A DNA stretch of 5,861 bases from Desulfovibrionaceae bacterium UBA3823 (GTDB lineage: Bacteria; Desulfobacterota; Desulfovibrionia; Desulfovibrionales; Desulfovibrionaceae): contig DFDR01000027.1 of the NCBI GenBank assembly GCA_002369295.1, positions 1-5,861 on the forward strand. Direction: 5' to 3'. The notes under the pieces are model-generated. The model was not told where the DNA came from, searched no databases, and saw only the letters and a program-made list of their open reading frames with translations. How positions within the stretch are numbered: position 1 is the first letter of the stretch; each line of letters starts with the position of its first letter. Made by a program: the position numbers and the translations under genes. This document shows, piece by piece, positions 1-5,861 of this stretch.

Positions 1-2044
1 CCTCCTCGGGGGGCTGGGCCGTGGCCGCGGCGGCGTCGCCGAAGATGTCGCCGAGCAGATCGTCGGCGTCGATGGCCGAGCCCACGACCGATGCCGCGCC
101 CTTGGCCTCGGTGGTGTCCACGCAGCTGGAGGCGATGCCGTAGAGGTCGTAGTCGCTGACCTGCATGCGGCGCATGAGATCGGCGAACTGCTGGCTGGCC
201 ACGGGGTGCTGGACCATCTCGCGGGTGATCTGCATGGCCGCCTCCTTCTTCTGCCTGCGCAGCTGCTCGAGGTCGTCCGAGCGGTGGAAGGCGGAGAGGG
301 TCTTGGCCATGCGGCGGGCGGCCTCGAAGGAGCGGTCGCGGGTCTGGTTGTACTTGCGGTCGGGATCGCAGATGGGGGCGAGCCTGGCGCGCAGCAGCTC
401 GATGCCGCCGTCGTTGAGCTTCATGGCCGCGTCCCAGGCTGCCTGGGGATCCGTGAAGTGGGACTGCACGTCGCGGGAGTTGAGGAAGGAGTCGCGCACC
501 TTGTCCACGTATTCCTGCATGTCCGCGCGTATGCCGGTTTCCTCGCCCTCGTCGTTGAAGGTGAAGATGGCGTCGCAGCGGAAGTTGGGGTTGCGCATGA
601 GGAACATGTTGCGGAAGGGCTTGCCGTCCCAGTTCTGGGGCCAGGTGTGCCTGGCTCCGAAGTAGCTCGTGAGCGAGGCGGCCAGGCGGTTGTTCCAGCG
701 GTTGCTGACGTCTTCCGCGCCCTGCTTGCGCTCGAACTCCATGTCCATCTTGGTCAGAATGAAGAAGAGGGTCGGCGCATGGCCCTGGCGGTCTTCGGGA
801 TCGCGCCCCTGGGTGAGCTGGATCCAGCCGTTGATGGCATCGGGCAGATCCTGCACCTCCTGGTTGGAGGGGCCGATGCACAGCAGCATGCTCGTCAGCT
901 CCTGCTCGTCGCAGTAGCGCTCGAAGAGATAGGCCACCTTGCCTCGGAGGAAGAAGCCCTCGAGGGCGTCGGGACGCTTGAGCTGTCCCTGGAGATCGTC
1001 CACGTTGAGGCGCGAGCGGTAGCCGGGAAAGTCGAGCAGGTCCGTGTAGTCGAAGAAGTCGTCCGGCTTCTCGGGCATGTAGATGCTGATTTCGGCGGTG
1101 AGGGCCGTGACCACGGAGCGCTCGAGGCTGGCGGTCTGTCCCTGGATGCCCTCGACGGCGAGCGGCTCGCTCGAGCCTTCGGCCGACTCCTTGAGCAGGG
1201 TGACGTCGATGATGCTCTTCTCGCGGGGGATGAGGGCTTCCAGAGGGCAGTTGGCCTCGGCGGCCCAGCCTATGGCCTCCAGGGCCCGGGAGAGCTTGAG
1301 GAAGAAGTCCGTGAACTGCTGGCAGCCGCCCCAGATGCAGGCAAAGAGCCTGGCGCGGTTTTCCGTGGAGAGCTGGGGGGCCAGCTCCATGGCCGAGGTC
1401 CAGTAGGCCCGGTCGAGCAGCTGGGCGCGGGGCTTGTCGCCGAAGCGGTTGTGGACGTACTCGCGCAGGTCCTCGACGTCGTCGGCCGTGACATGGCCGT
1501 TGGGAGCGTCCTCCTTGAGCCCCTGGAGCTCTTCCAGGGCTTCGACCACTTCTTCAACCTTGGGCGCCTCCTTGTGCTTGCAGTCGGCGTAGTAGGTGTT
1601 GGCGAAGACCTTGACGAGGTCCATCTCCGAGAAGAGCCTGAGGCGTATGGGCCTGTCCTTCGACACGCCCTGGGGCGGGGTCGTCGTGAAGCGGGTCACG
1701 AGGCCCGTGGACTCCTTGCCGCCTTCGGGGTTGATCTTGCGGATGAAGTCCACGCTCTGGCCGGCGAAGTCGGCGAAGAGGTCGCCGTTCCTGTCCCTGG
1801 CCAGGGCCGAGATGAGGTAGCTCTTGCCGGCCTGGCTGGGGCCGAAGACGCCCACGCACATCTTGCGCGAGGCTGCCGTCGAGAGGCGCCTGAAGCCTCG
1901 GGCCTGCTTGCGTATGCTCTTGCACAGGGCGTCGCACTCGCCGCCCACGGTCTCGCGGTTGTCCAGAATCCATTTTTCGGCCTGGCGGCTGGCCTGCACC
2001 CACTTGTCGCACTGCTGGGCGAGCTGTCTGTCCTTGTCGCGCAT
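1..2044 (-). CDS. srfC: SrfC family protein, dynamin-like GTPase (3' end outside window)
   Basis: The frame is open from ATG at 2044-2042 to the left edge, giving 681 residues with no stop, so the C-terminus is missing. A helical N-terminus (1-60) leads into a P-loop GPSQAGKS (68-75, DNA 1820-1843). It is followed by STGLVTRF (112-119), which resembles the G2/switch I motif of dynamin-type GTPases, then DFPGYRS (338-344; G3, DxxG) and TKMD (431-434; G4, guanine specificity). The four motifs are in the right order and point to GTP rather than ATP. G2 and G3 are about 220 residues apart, far more than in ordinary GTPases, so a largely helical domain is inserted there. The region after 560 looks helical and charged and ends, as far as visible, in an acidic/Ala-rich stretch (about 650-681). 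No signal peptide or membrane segment is seen. The family is labelled 'virulence factor SrfC' (Pfam); its biochemical role is not established. The start is supported by AAGGGAG six bases upstream and by its position right after the srfB stop. Confidence 0.92.
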   Translation of the reverse strand, partial: MRDKDRQLAQQCDKWVQASRQAEKWILDNRETVGGECDALCKSIRKQARGFRRLSTAASRKMCVGVFGPSQAGKSYLISALARDRNGDLFADFAGQSVDFIRKINPEGGKESTGLVTRFTTTPPQGVSKDRPIRLRLFSEMDLVKVFANTYYADCKHKEAPKVEEVVEALEELQGLKEDAPNGHVTADDVEDLREYVHNRFGDKPRAQLLDRAYWTSAMELAPQLSTENRARLFACIWGGCQQFTDFFLKLSRALEAIGWAAEANCPLEALIPREKSIIDVTLLKESAEGSSEPLAVEGIQGQTASLERSVVTALTAEISIYMPEKPDDFFDYTDLLDFPGYRSRLNVDDLQGQLKRPDALEGFFLRGKVAYLFERYCDEQELTSMLLCIGPSNQEVQDLPDAINGWIQLTQGRDPEDRQGHAPTLFFILTKMDMEFERKQGAEDVSNRWNNRLAASLTSYFGARHTWPQNWDGKPFRNMFLMRNPNFRCDAIFTFNDEGEETGIRADMQEYVDKVRDSFLNSRDVQSHFTDPQAAWDAAMKLNDGGIELLRARLAPICDPDRKYNQTRDRSFEAARRMAKTLSAFHRSDDLEQLRRQKKEAAMQITREMVQHPVASQQFADLMRRMQVSDYDLYGIASSCVDTTEAKGAASVVGSAIDADDLLGDIFGDAAAATAQPPEE

Positions 2045-2050
2045 GATGAT

Positions 2051-2057
2051 CTCCCTT
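2051..2057 (-). promoter_or_regulatory. Ribosome binding site of srfC
   Basis: AAGGGAG lies six bases upstream of the srfC ATG (2044-2042), inside the 15-bp gap after the srfB TAG (2062-2060). Spacing and sequence are near the Shine-Dalgarno ideal. This fixes the srfC start and suggests ribosomes ending srfB can reload directly on srfC. Confidence 0.8.
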
Positions 2058-2059
2058 GG

Positions 2060-5000
2060 CTAGCCTTCGCTGACGATGATGCCGGAGTCGAGCCAGTAGC
2101 CCTCGAGGTTCGGCAGGGTCTGGAGGGTTGCCGTCATGGCGGTGGGGCGCAGGGGCATGCGCTCTCCGCTCTGGGCTATGCGGTTCACTTCCAGAATGTT
2201 GATTTCGCCTTCGGTCTGCGGCACTTCGCCGTCCTCGGCCAGAGCCATGCGGCCGCTGTCCTTGTTGAGCTTGATGCGCACTGCAAAGGGGCCGCTGGCG
2301 TTGGTCTTCTTGTCCACGAAGTCGAGCTTGTAGTAGCGCGAGGCCGGCCAGCGGTCCACGGCGAGCTGGCGGTAGCCTATGGTGATGGGGCTGTGGTAGG
2401 TGATTTCGCGCTCTTCGGGCGTGACGGTGCCGTCGTTGTCCACCGTGAACCAGATCTTGTCCTTCTCGAGCTGGCCCTGGAGGTTGAGCTCGCCCACGAA
2501 GCGGGCCGTGGAGGAGGGATGCATGTGGGAGGCGTCGAAGTTGATGCCTTCGAGATAGCCCGAGGAGAGGGCGCAGAGGATGGCGCCCACGACCACCGTG
2601 CTCTTGGGATCGGCGATGCAGCCGAAGGTGTCGGCGCAGGGATACCAGCTGCCCACGTGGTAGGAGCGCATGGCAACGACCCGGTCCGGCGTCAGCGGGG
2701 TCTTGGCGAGTATGGTCTGGATGACGCCTTTCCAGGCGCTGGGGCGGCCCGTGACGAGGAGAATGTCCGCATCGTAGAGATGCACCATTTCGCACAGGCT
2801 CGAGAGCGTGTCGCCGAGGGTGCGGCGTATGTCCTCGCTGACGGCGTCGAGGGAGAAGACCACGGGAATGTCCATGAGGTCGAGCTCGCCGCTGGCGCCG
2901 AGGGTGGCGAGCACGTTCTTGAAGTAGCCGGCAACGCCCTGCTGGGGCCGGGGCGAAAGGCGCATGACCGGCAGGACGGACGCGCCGTCTTCCTCAGACT
3001 GGGCCGCGCCGTCAGCCCCTTCGGGCTCGGCCGCCTGGTCCTTGTCCTTGTCCAGCGCCTCCCTGGCTGCCTGGGCCGCCTGGGCTGCCAGCGAGCCTGC
3101 CTTGGGGCGGGCGCCCCTGGCGGCCTTGGGATCCTGGGGCTGGCCCGGCTTCTGGAAGAAGTCGCCGAAGGTGCAGGTGAAGGTGCGCATGTCGTCCTGG
3201 TCCAGACTCTCGCAGGTCTGGAGTATGCCGAGCGCCACGGGCACGGCCACCTGCCTGACGAACTGGGCCTGCAGGGTGCGCATGCCTTCGGACTTGGCCT
3301 GGGTGTAGCGGCCGAAGAGGGAGAGGGTGGCGTTGCGCGCCTCCACGCCAAGGTTCGCCACGGCCTTCTCGATGGCGGGCACCACGTGGGTGCGTATGAC
3401 CTCGCGCACCACCTCGTCGCCCGCAATGTTGAAGCCGTCCCTGAACTCCATGCGCGGCTCGATGCGCGGCGACTCCGAAGGCTGGCTCGTGAGCACGTGG
3501 GTGGTGATGGACAGGTCCGTCGTGCCGCCGCCGATGTCGATGGAGGCCACGCGCACCGAGGGGTGCTGAACCCCGTCCGTGCCGGGGCGCATGCGGCCGA
3601 AGAGGCCGAAGTACTGGCTGGCGTTGCCGAGGTGCTTGACCATGATTTCGTTGTAGAGGAGCACGAGGTGCGAGCAGCTCGCCTCGTCCCATTCGCAGAG
3701 CACCCGCGGCGGCTGGAGGTGCCTGAGCTGGGGCCCCTTGTCCCAGCCGAGCCCGTGCCAGATGAGCCGCACGGCCAGCTCCACCCAGCGCTGGAAGATG
3801 CGTCGCTCGGCCACGGGCATGGCGGTGGGCACGGTGAAGATGACGCGCCTGAGGCGCCGTGGCTTGTCTGCCAGCTGGCGCTTGGCGCGGTTGGCCGGCG
3901 AGTTGGTGTTGACGAGGGCCTGGATGACGATCTCGGACACCATGAACATCATGAGCGAGGAGCGGGTGAAGTAGGAGCCGAAGAGAGGCTCGCCGCTCTG
4001 GGCGCGCAGGGCCGGGGTGTTGAGCCAGCGGTTGCGCTCCGCGCTCTCGAAGCAGAAGAGGGGCGTGCCGTCTTCGTTGAGCTGGCGGGGGAAGAGGCCT
4101 CGGGTCACCATGGGCTCGGAGGCGCCGTGGGTGTTGTAGCGCCAGCTCGGCGTCCATTTGCGCTCGTCCCAGAGGTAGCGCTTGGGGCTCGACATGCCGG
4201 TGCTGCCCTCGGCGCAGTTGGCGAAGGTGGAGAGCCGCGTCGCCTCGGGCCCCACGCGCACGCAGGAAGGCCAGGCAAAGGCGGGGGTCCGGCGGCCGGA
4301 GCGGCGGCTCAAAAGATCGTTGCCAAAGGAGACGTCCACGAACTCGACCCGCGTTTCAAAGGGATCAGTGTAGCTCTTGTTGGGGTTGGAGAGGTCTCTC
4401 AGCTCCAGCAGGTAGCTGTCGTTCAGGTCCGTCTTCTTGGCCTGGGAGGTCTCGACCATGATGCCTGTAGTGCGGGAGTTGCCGATGTCGAGGATGAGGT
4501 CCACGTCGATGGAGTCGGAGCGGTTGGGATCCGTCACCTTGGCCCTGAGGTCCCCGACGGCCCGGCGAACGCAGTCGAGCCAGGCCATGTAGCAGGCAAG
4601 GTGCTTGAGGCAGCTCGTGTCCTCCTCGGCGTCGCCGAAGCGCCGGCGCCCGGCGTCCCAGGCCTGCCAGCGCTCGTGGATCCATTCGTCGATCCAGCCT
4701 TCGTTGACGAACCAGGAGTTGTCGCGCACGTGCCAGGCCAGAATGAACTCCGAGGCCGCGTTGAGATCCTCTTGGGAGAGGGCGAAGTAGCGGTCGATGT
4801 TCTGGGGCTTGTCCTCGATCTTGGTGTCGAAGGCAACGACGAGATGCCAGACGGCCGGGTCGTCGTCCGTGGGCAGGAGCATGCCCCTGGCCCAGTTGGC
4901 GGGGCCGCGCTCCACCCTCGGCATGCCGTCGGGCCAGGTCTGGCCCGTCACGCGCAGGAAGGGCAGGGGCAGCCATTCGCCCTTGAAGCACTCGAGGCTG

Positions 5001-5302
5001 TCGAGGAGCCTGACGTCGTAGTCTTCGGCGAAGGTCTGCGGCAGCTGCACGCCCGAGCGGGGATCGCGCGTGCCTCTGGCCTCGCGCATGTCCACGAGCA
5101 TGCCCGGATTGTCGGGATCCTCGTCCACGAGGCAGCGCAGGTAGTGGGGGTAGCGCCCCTGGCCCTGCTCCTGCGTGGCTGTTTCCTCCCTGAAGAGGCG
5201 CGCCTCGCGGCGCAGGGGTTCGGTGTCCAGTCCGAAGTCCAGAAACTGCGGGCATCCGCCCGGGATGAGATTGACGATCTGCTTGTATTTGGGAAACTTC
5301 AT
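2060..5302 (-). CDS. srfB: SrfB family protein, actin/Hsp70-fold ATPase
   Basis: This is a complete gene of 1080 codons, ATG to TAG, and probably a cytosolic protein: no signal peptide or membrane segment is seen. Residues 1-264 form a Trp-rich N-terminal region (11 Trp) beginning with a QFLDFGL motif that I recall as typical of SrfB starts. The rest carries actin/Hsp70-type signatures in the correct order: phosphate-1 loop DIGNSRTTG (272-280), a VIFTVP strand (487-492), a connect-1-like EASCSHLVLLY (540-550), phosphate-2 loop DIGGGTTDL (589-597), NIAGDE (625-630) and adenosine-type ILLVTGRPS (847-855). Residues about 716-775 are a low-complexity linker inserted between phosphate-2 and the adenosine motif. 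The length is somewhat above the roughly 1000 residues I recall for Salmonella SrfB, perhaps because of that linker. It is commonly annotated 'virulence factor SrfB' (Pfam SrfB); ATP binding follows from the motifs, whereas the substrate and biological role are unknown. It lies 44 bp after srfA and 15 bp before srfC. Confidence 0.93.
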   Translation of the reverse strand: MKFPKYKQIVNLIPGGCPQFLDFGLDTEPLRREARLFREETATQEQGQGRYPHYLRCLVDEDPDNPGMLVDMREARGTRDPRSGVQLPQTFAEDYDVRLLDSLECFKGEWLPLPFLRVTGQTWPDGMPRVERGPANWARGMLLPTDDDPAVWHLVVAFDTKIEDKPQNIDRYFALSQEDLNAASEFILAWHVRDNSWFVNEGWIDEWIHERWQAWDAGRRRFGDAEEDTSCLKHLACYMAWLDCVRRAVGDLRAKVTDPNRSDSIDVDLILDIGNSRTTGIMVETSQAKKTDLNDSYLLELRDLSNPNKSYTDPFETRVEFVDVSFGNDLLSRRSGRRTPAFAWPSCVRVGPEATRLSTFANCAEGSTGMSSPKRYLWDERKWTPSWRYNTHGASEPMVTRGLFPRQLNEDGTPLFCFESAERNRWLNTPALRAQSGEPLFGSYFTRSSLMMFMVSEIVIQALVNTNSPANRAKRQLADKPRRLRRVIFTVPTAMPVAERRIFQRWVELAVRLIWHGLGWDKGPQLRHLQPPRVLCEWDEASCSHLVLLYNEIMVKHLGNASQYFGLFGRMRPGTDGVQHPSVRVASIDIGGGTTDLSITTHVLTSQPSESPRIEPRMEFRDGFNIAGDEVVREVIRTHVVPAIEKAVANLGVEARNATLSLFGRYTQAKSEGMRTLQAQFVRQVAVPVALGILQTCESLDQDDMRTFTCTFGDFFQKPGQPQDPKAARGARPKAGSLAAQAAQAAREALDKDKDQAAEPEGADGAAQSEEDGASVLPVMRLSPRPQQGVAGYFKNVLATLGASGELDLMDIPVVFSLDAVSEDIRRTLGDTLSSLCEMVHLYDADILLVTGRPSAWKGVIQTILAKTPLTPDRVVAMRSYHVGSWYPCADTFGCIADPKSTVVVGAILCALSSGYLEGINFDASHMHPSSTARFVGELNLQGQLEKDKIWFTVDNDGTVTPEEREITYHSPITIGYRQLAVDRWPASRYYKLDFVDKKTNASGPFAVRIKLNKDSGRMALAEDGEVPQTEGEINILEVNRIAQSGERMPLRPTAMTATLQTLPNLEGYWLDSGIIVSEG

Positions 5303-5331
5303 GTGCTTCCGGCCGAGGCCGGCCTCCTCAT
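5299..5331 (-). CDS. Candidate 10-codon leader frame overlapping srfB start
   Basis: An ATG at 5331-5329 opens a frame reading MRRPASAGST, then TGA at 5301-5299. The TGA shares bases with the srfB ATG (ATGA), the classic overlap for translational coupling. The ATG lies 15 bases after the srfA TAA and has no Shine-Dalgarno sequence of its own; its AGG AGG Arg codons double as the GAGGAGG element. It spans the inverted repeat, so translating it would melt the hairpin. Such a short frame can easily arise by chance in GC-rich DNA, and I see nothing else supporting expression. Confidence 0.15.
   Translation of the reverse strand: MRRPASAGST
5309..5322 (-). repeat. Perfect inverted repeat between srfA and srfB
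   Basis: CCGGCC-TC-GGCCGG is a perfect six-base palindromic pair around two bases. As RNA it would form at least a five-pair GC-only stem with a CUCG loop. No U-run follows, so it is not an intrinsic terminator. It sits exactly between the GAGGAGG and the srfB start and may shape srfB translation initiation; that role is inferred. Confidence 0.6.
5323..5329 (-). promoter_or_regulatory. Set-back Shine-Dalgarno sequence of srfB
   Basis: GAGGAGG is the strongest Shine-Dalgarno match in the srfA-srfB gap, but 20 bases separate it from the srfB ATG (5302-5300), too far for normal use. A 14-base perfect inverted repeat (5309-5322) fills most of that distance and, if folded, would leave about six bases. 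A weaker match, GGAAG at 5310-5306, lies only three bases from the ATG. Which one is used cannot be told from sequence. Confidence 0.5.
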
Positions 5332-5346
5332 GCGGTTGTCAAAAGC

Positions 5347-5861
5347 TTAGCGCGACTTGCGGAAGTCGGCCTTCCATCTCGTGCCGTTCTTGTCGTGCTC
5401 GCGGCCCTGGCACTGGGTGCGGTGCTCGGTGCCCTGGCAGTGGACGCTCTCCTTCAGGTAGCCTCTGCCGCCCGGGCAGGTGGCTTCGGTGCTCTCGATG
5501 ATGAGCTTGCCGTTCTCGAGCTTTGCCGTGGCGTCGCCCGTGCACAGGCTGCGCTTGTCGCGGACGTGGCGCTTGCCCTTGCCGTCCTCGTTGAAGCAGT
5601 ACTCCATGATGATGGCTTCGCCGGTCTTGGCGTTGCGCAGGCTCGTCTTCGAGGCCCAGCAGCCGCGCAGGAAGGAGAGATCCTTCTTCTGTTCGGCCTG
5701 GTCGGGGATCTCGAGCAGCTCGCCGCGCGGAATTTCACGCTCCACGGGCTTTTCGGGCTCGACGGGCTTTTCCGGATCCTGCCCGAAGAAGGGGCGCTCG
5801 ACAATCACGGGCCGCTCCACAACGGGCTTCTCGGGTTCGACGGGCTTCTCGGGCTCGACGG
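5347..5861 (-). CDS. srfA: SrfA-like protein, C-terminal part (5' end outside window)
   Basis: The frame is open from the right edge to a TAA at 5349-5347, giving 170 visible residues. Visible residues 1-41 are a Pro/Glu/Lys/Val-rich repeat (VEPEKP units, with a shorter PEKPVEPEKPV copy at 29-39), probably an extended linker. From about residue 60 a compact domain begins with DLSFLRGCW and runs to the end. It has six cysteines (67, 88, 106, 128, 141, 150), which suits disulfide bonding outside the cytoplasm. A GTG at 5820-5818 could be read as a start, but the same frame continues upstream with the same PEKPVE repeat, so it is almost certainly an internal Val codon. The SrfA name rests mainly on its place directly upstream of srfB and srfC, plus a remembered resemblance of the GCW...YCF tail to SrfA-family proteins. 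The function is unknown. Any membrane anchor or signal peptide would lie outside the window. Confidence 0.72.
   Translation of the reverse strand, partial: VEPEKPVEPEKPVVERPVIVERPFFGQDPEKPVEPEKPVEREIPRGELLEIPDQAEQKKDLSFLRGCWASKTSLRNAKTGEAIIMEYCFNEDGKGKRHVRDKRSLCTGDATAKLENGKLIIESTEATCPGGRGYLKESVHCQGTEHRTQCQGREHDKNGTRWKADFRKSR
5746..5859 (-). repeat. 18-bp repeats encoding VEPEKP units in srfA
   Basis: Two adjacent 18-bp copies at 5842-5859 and 5824-5841 differ at one base and encode VEPEKP twice. A further near-identical copy lies at 5746-5763 and a partial one at 5764-5779; a diverged stretch (PVVERPVIVERPFFGQD) separates the two pairs. The right-hand array reaches the window edge and may continue. 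In-frame 18-bp units allow the copy number to change without breaking the gene. Confidence 0.8.

Noticed and set aside
1554..2795. Minus-strand 413-codon frame crossing the srfB-srfC junction, and similar frames at 3012-4157 and 4365-5255.
   Set aside because: These are out-of-frame readings of srfB/srfC with Arg/Pro/Gln/His-heavy composition typical of shifted GC-rich genes and no domain signatures.
5309..5322. Intrinsic terminator between srfA and srfB.
   Set aside because: The GC stem is short and is followed by AAGCACATG rather than a run of T.
5337..5342. Perfect -35 hexamer TTGACA just after the srfA stop, as a srfB promoter.
   Set aside because: The -10 position 17 bases on (about 5319-5314) reads GCCTCG, unlike TATAAT, and a transcript would start at or near the srfB ATG.
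206..5350. A plus-strand open frame of 1714 codons antisense to srfC and srfB.
   Set aside because: It is in exact codon register with both real genes, so its stops would correspond to sense TTA, CTA and TCA codons, which are rare in GC-rich genes. Its length follows from codon bias. The translation is a Leu/Val/Ala/Gly/His/Glu mixture with no recognisable motif, and the minus-strand proteins have clear family motifs.
5818..5820. GTG as the start of a 157-residue protein upstream of srfB.
   Set aside because: The frame is open beyond it to the window edge and encodes the same PEKPVE repeat on both sides, so the GTG is an internal codon of a longer srfA.
1..5861. tRNA, rRNA, CRISPR array, insertion sequence or attachment site.
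   Set aside because: The window is continuous coding sequence apart from two gaps of 44 and 15 bp; no spaced direct repeats, transposase motifs or structured RNA sequence were seen.

Overview
This is a compact, GC-rich (about 60-65 % by eye) bacterial window in which all three genes lie on the minus strand and read from right to left. Almost every base is coding; the only non-coding gaps are 44 bp (5303-5346) and 15 bp (2045-2059). The gene set and order match the srfA-srfB-srfC cluster known from Salmonella and scattered through other Proteobacteria. The sequence suggests a GC-rich proteobacterium in the broad sense, possibly one of the deltaproteobacterial/Desulfovibrio-like lineages, but nothing here fixes the genus.

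Layout in transcription order. (1) 5861-5347: the C-terminal 170 residues of a SrfA-like protein, with a Pro/Glu/Lys/Val repeat region followed by a small six-cysteine domain; its start lies beyond the right edge. (2) 5302-2060: a complete 1080-residue SrfB-family protein. Its central and C-terminal parts carry the nucleotide-binding signatures of the actin/Hsp70 ATPase fold, split by a low-complexity linker. (3) 2044-1: the first 681 residues of a SrfC-family protein. It has a P-loop (GPSQAGKS), a dynamin-like G2 (STGLVTRF), a G3 (DFPG) and a G4 (TKMD), so it is most likely a GTPase; its C-terminus lies beyond the left edge.

How they may work together: tight spacing and a shared strand imply one transcript and coordinated production. 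An actin/Hsp70-like ATPase and a dynamin-like GTPase, both without visible export signals, are made next to a protein whose cysteine-rich tail looks extracytoplasmic. This fits a trans-envelope or membrane-remodelling machine better than a set of secreted 'virulence effectors', but that is inference. The srfA-srfB junction holds a strong Shine-Dalgarno sequence set back behind a perfect hairpin, and a 10-codon reading frame whose stop overlaps the srfB start. No promoter, terminator, RNA gene, insertion sequence or CRISPR array was found.
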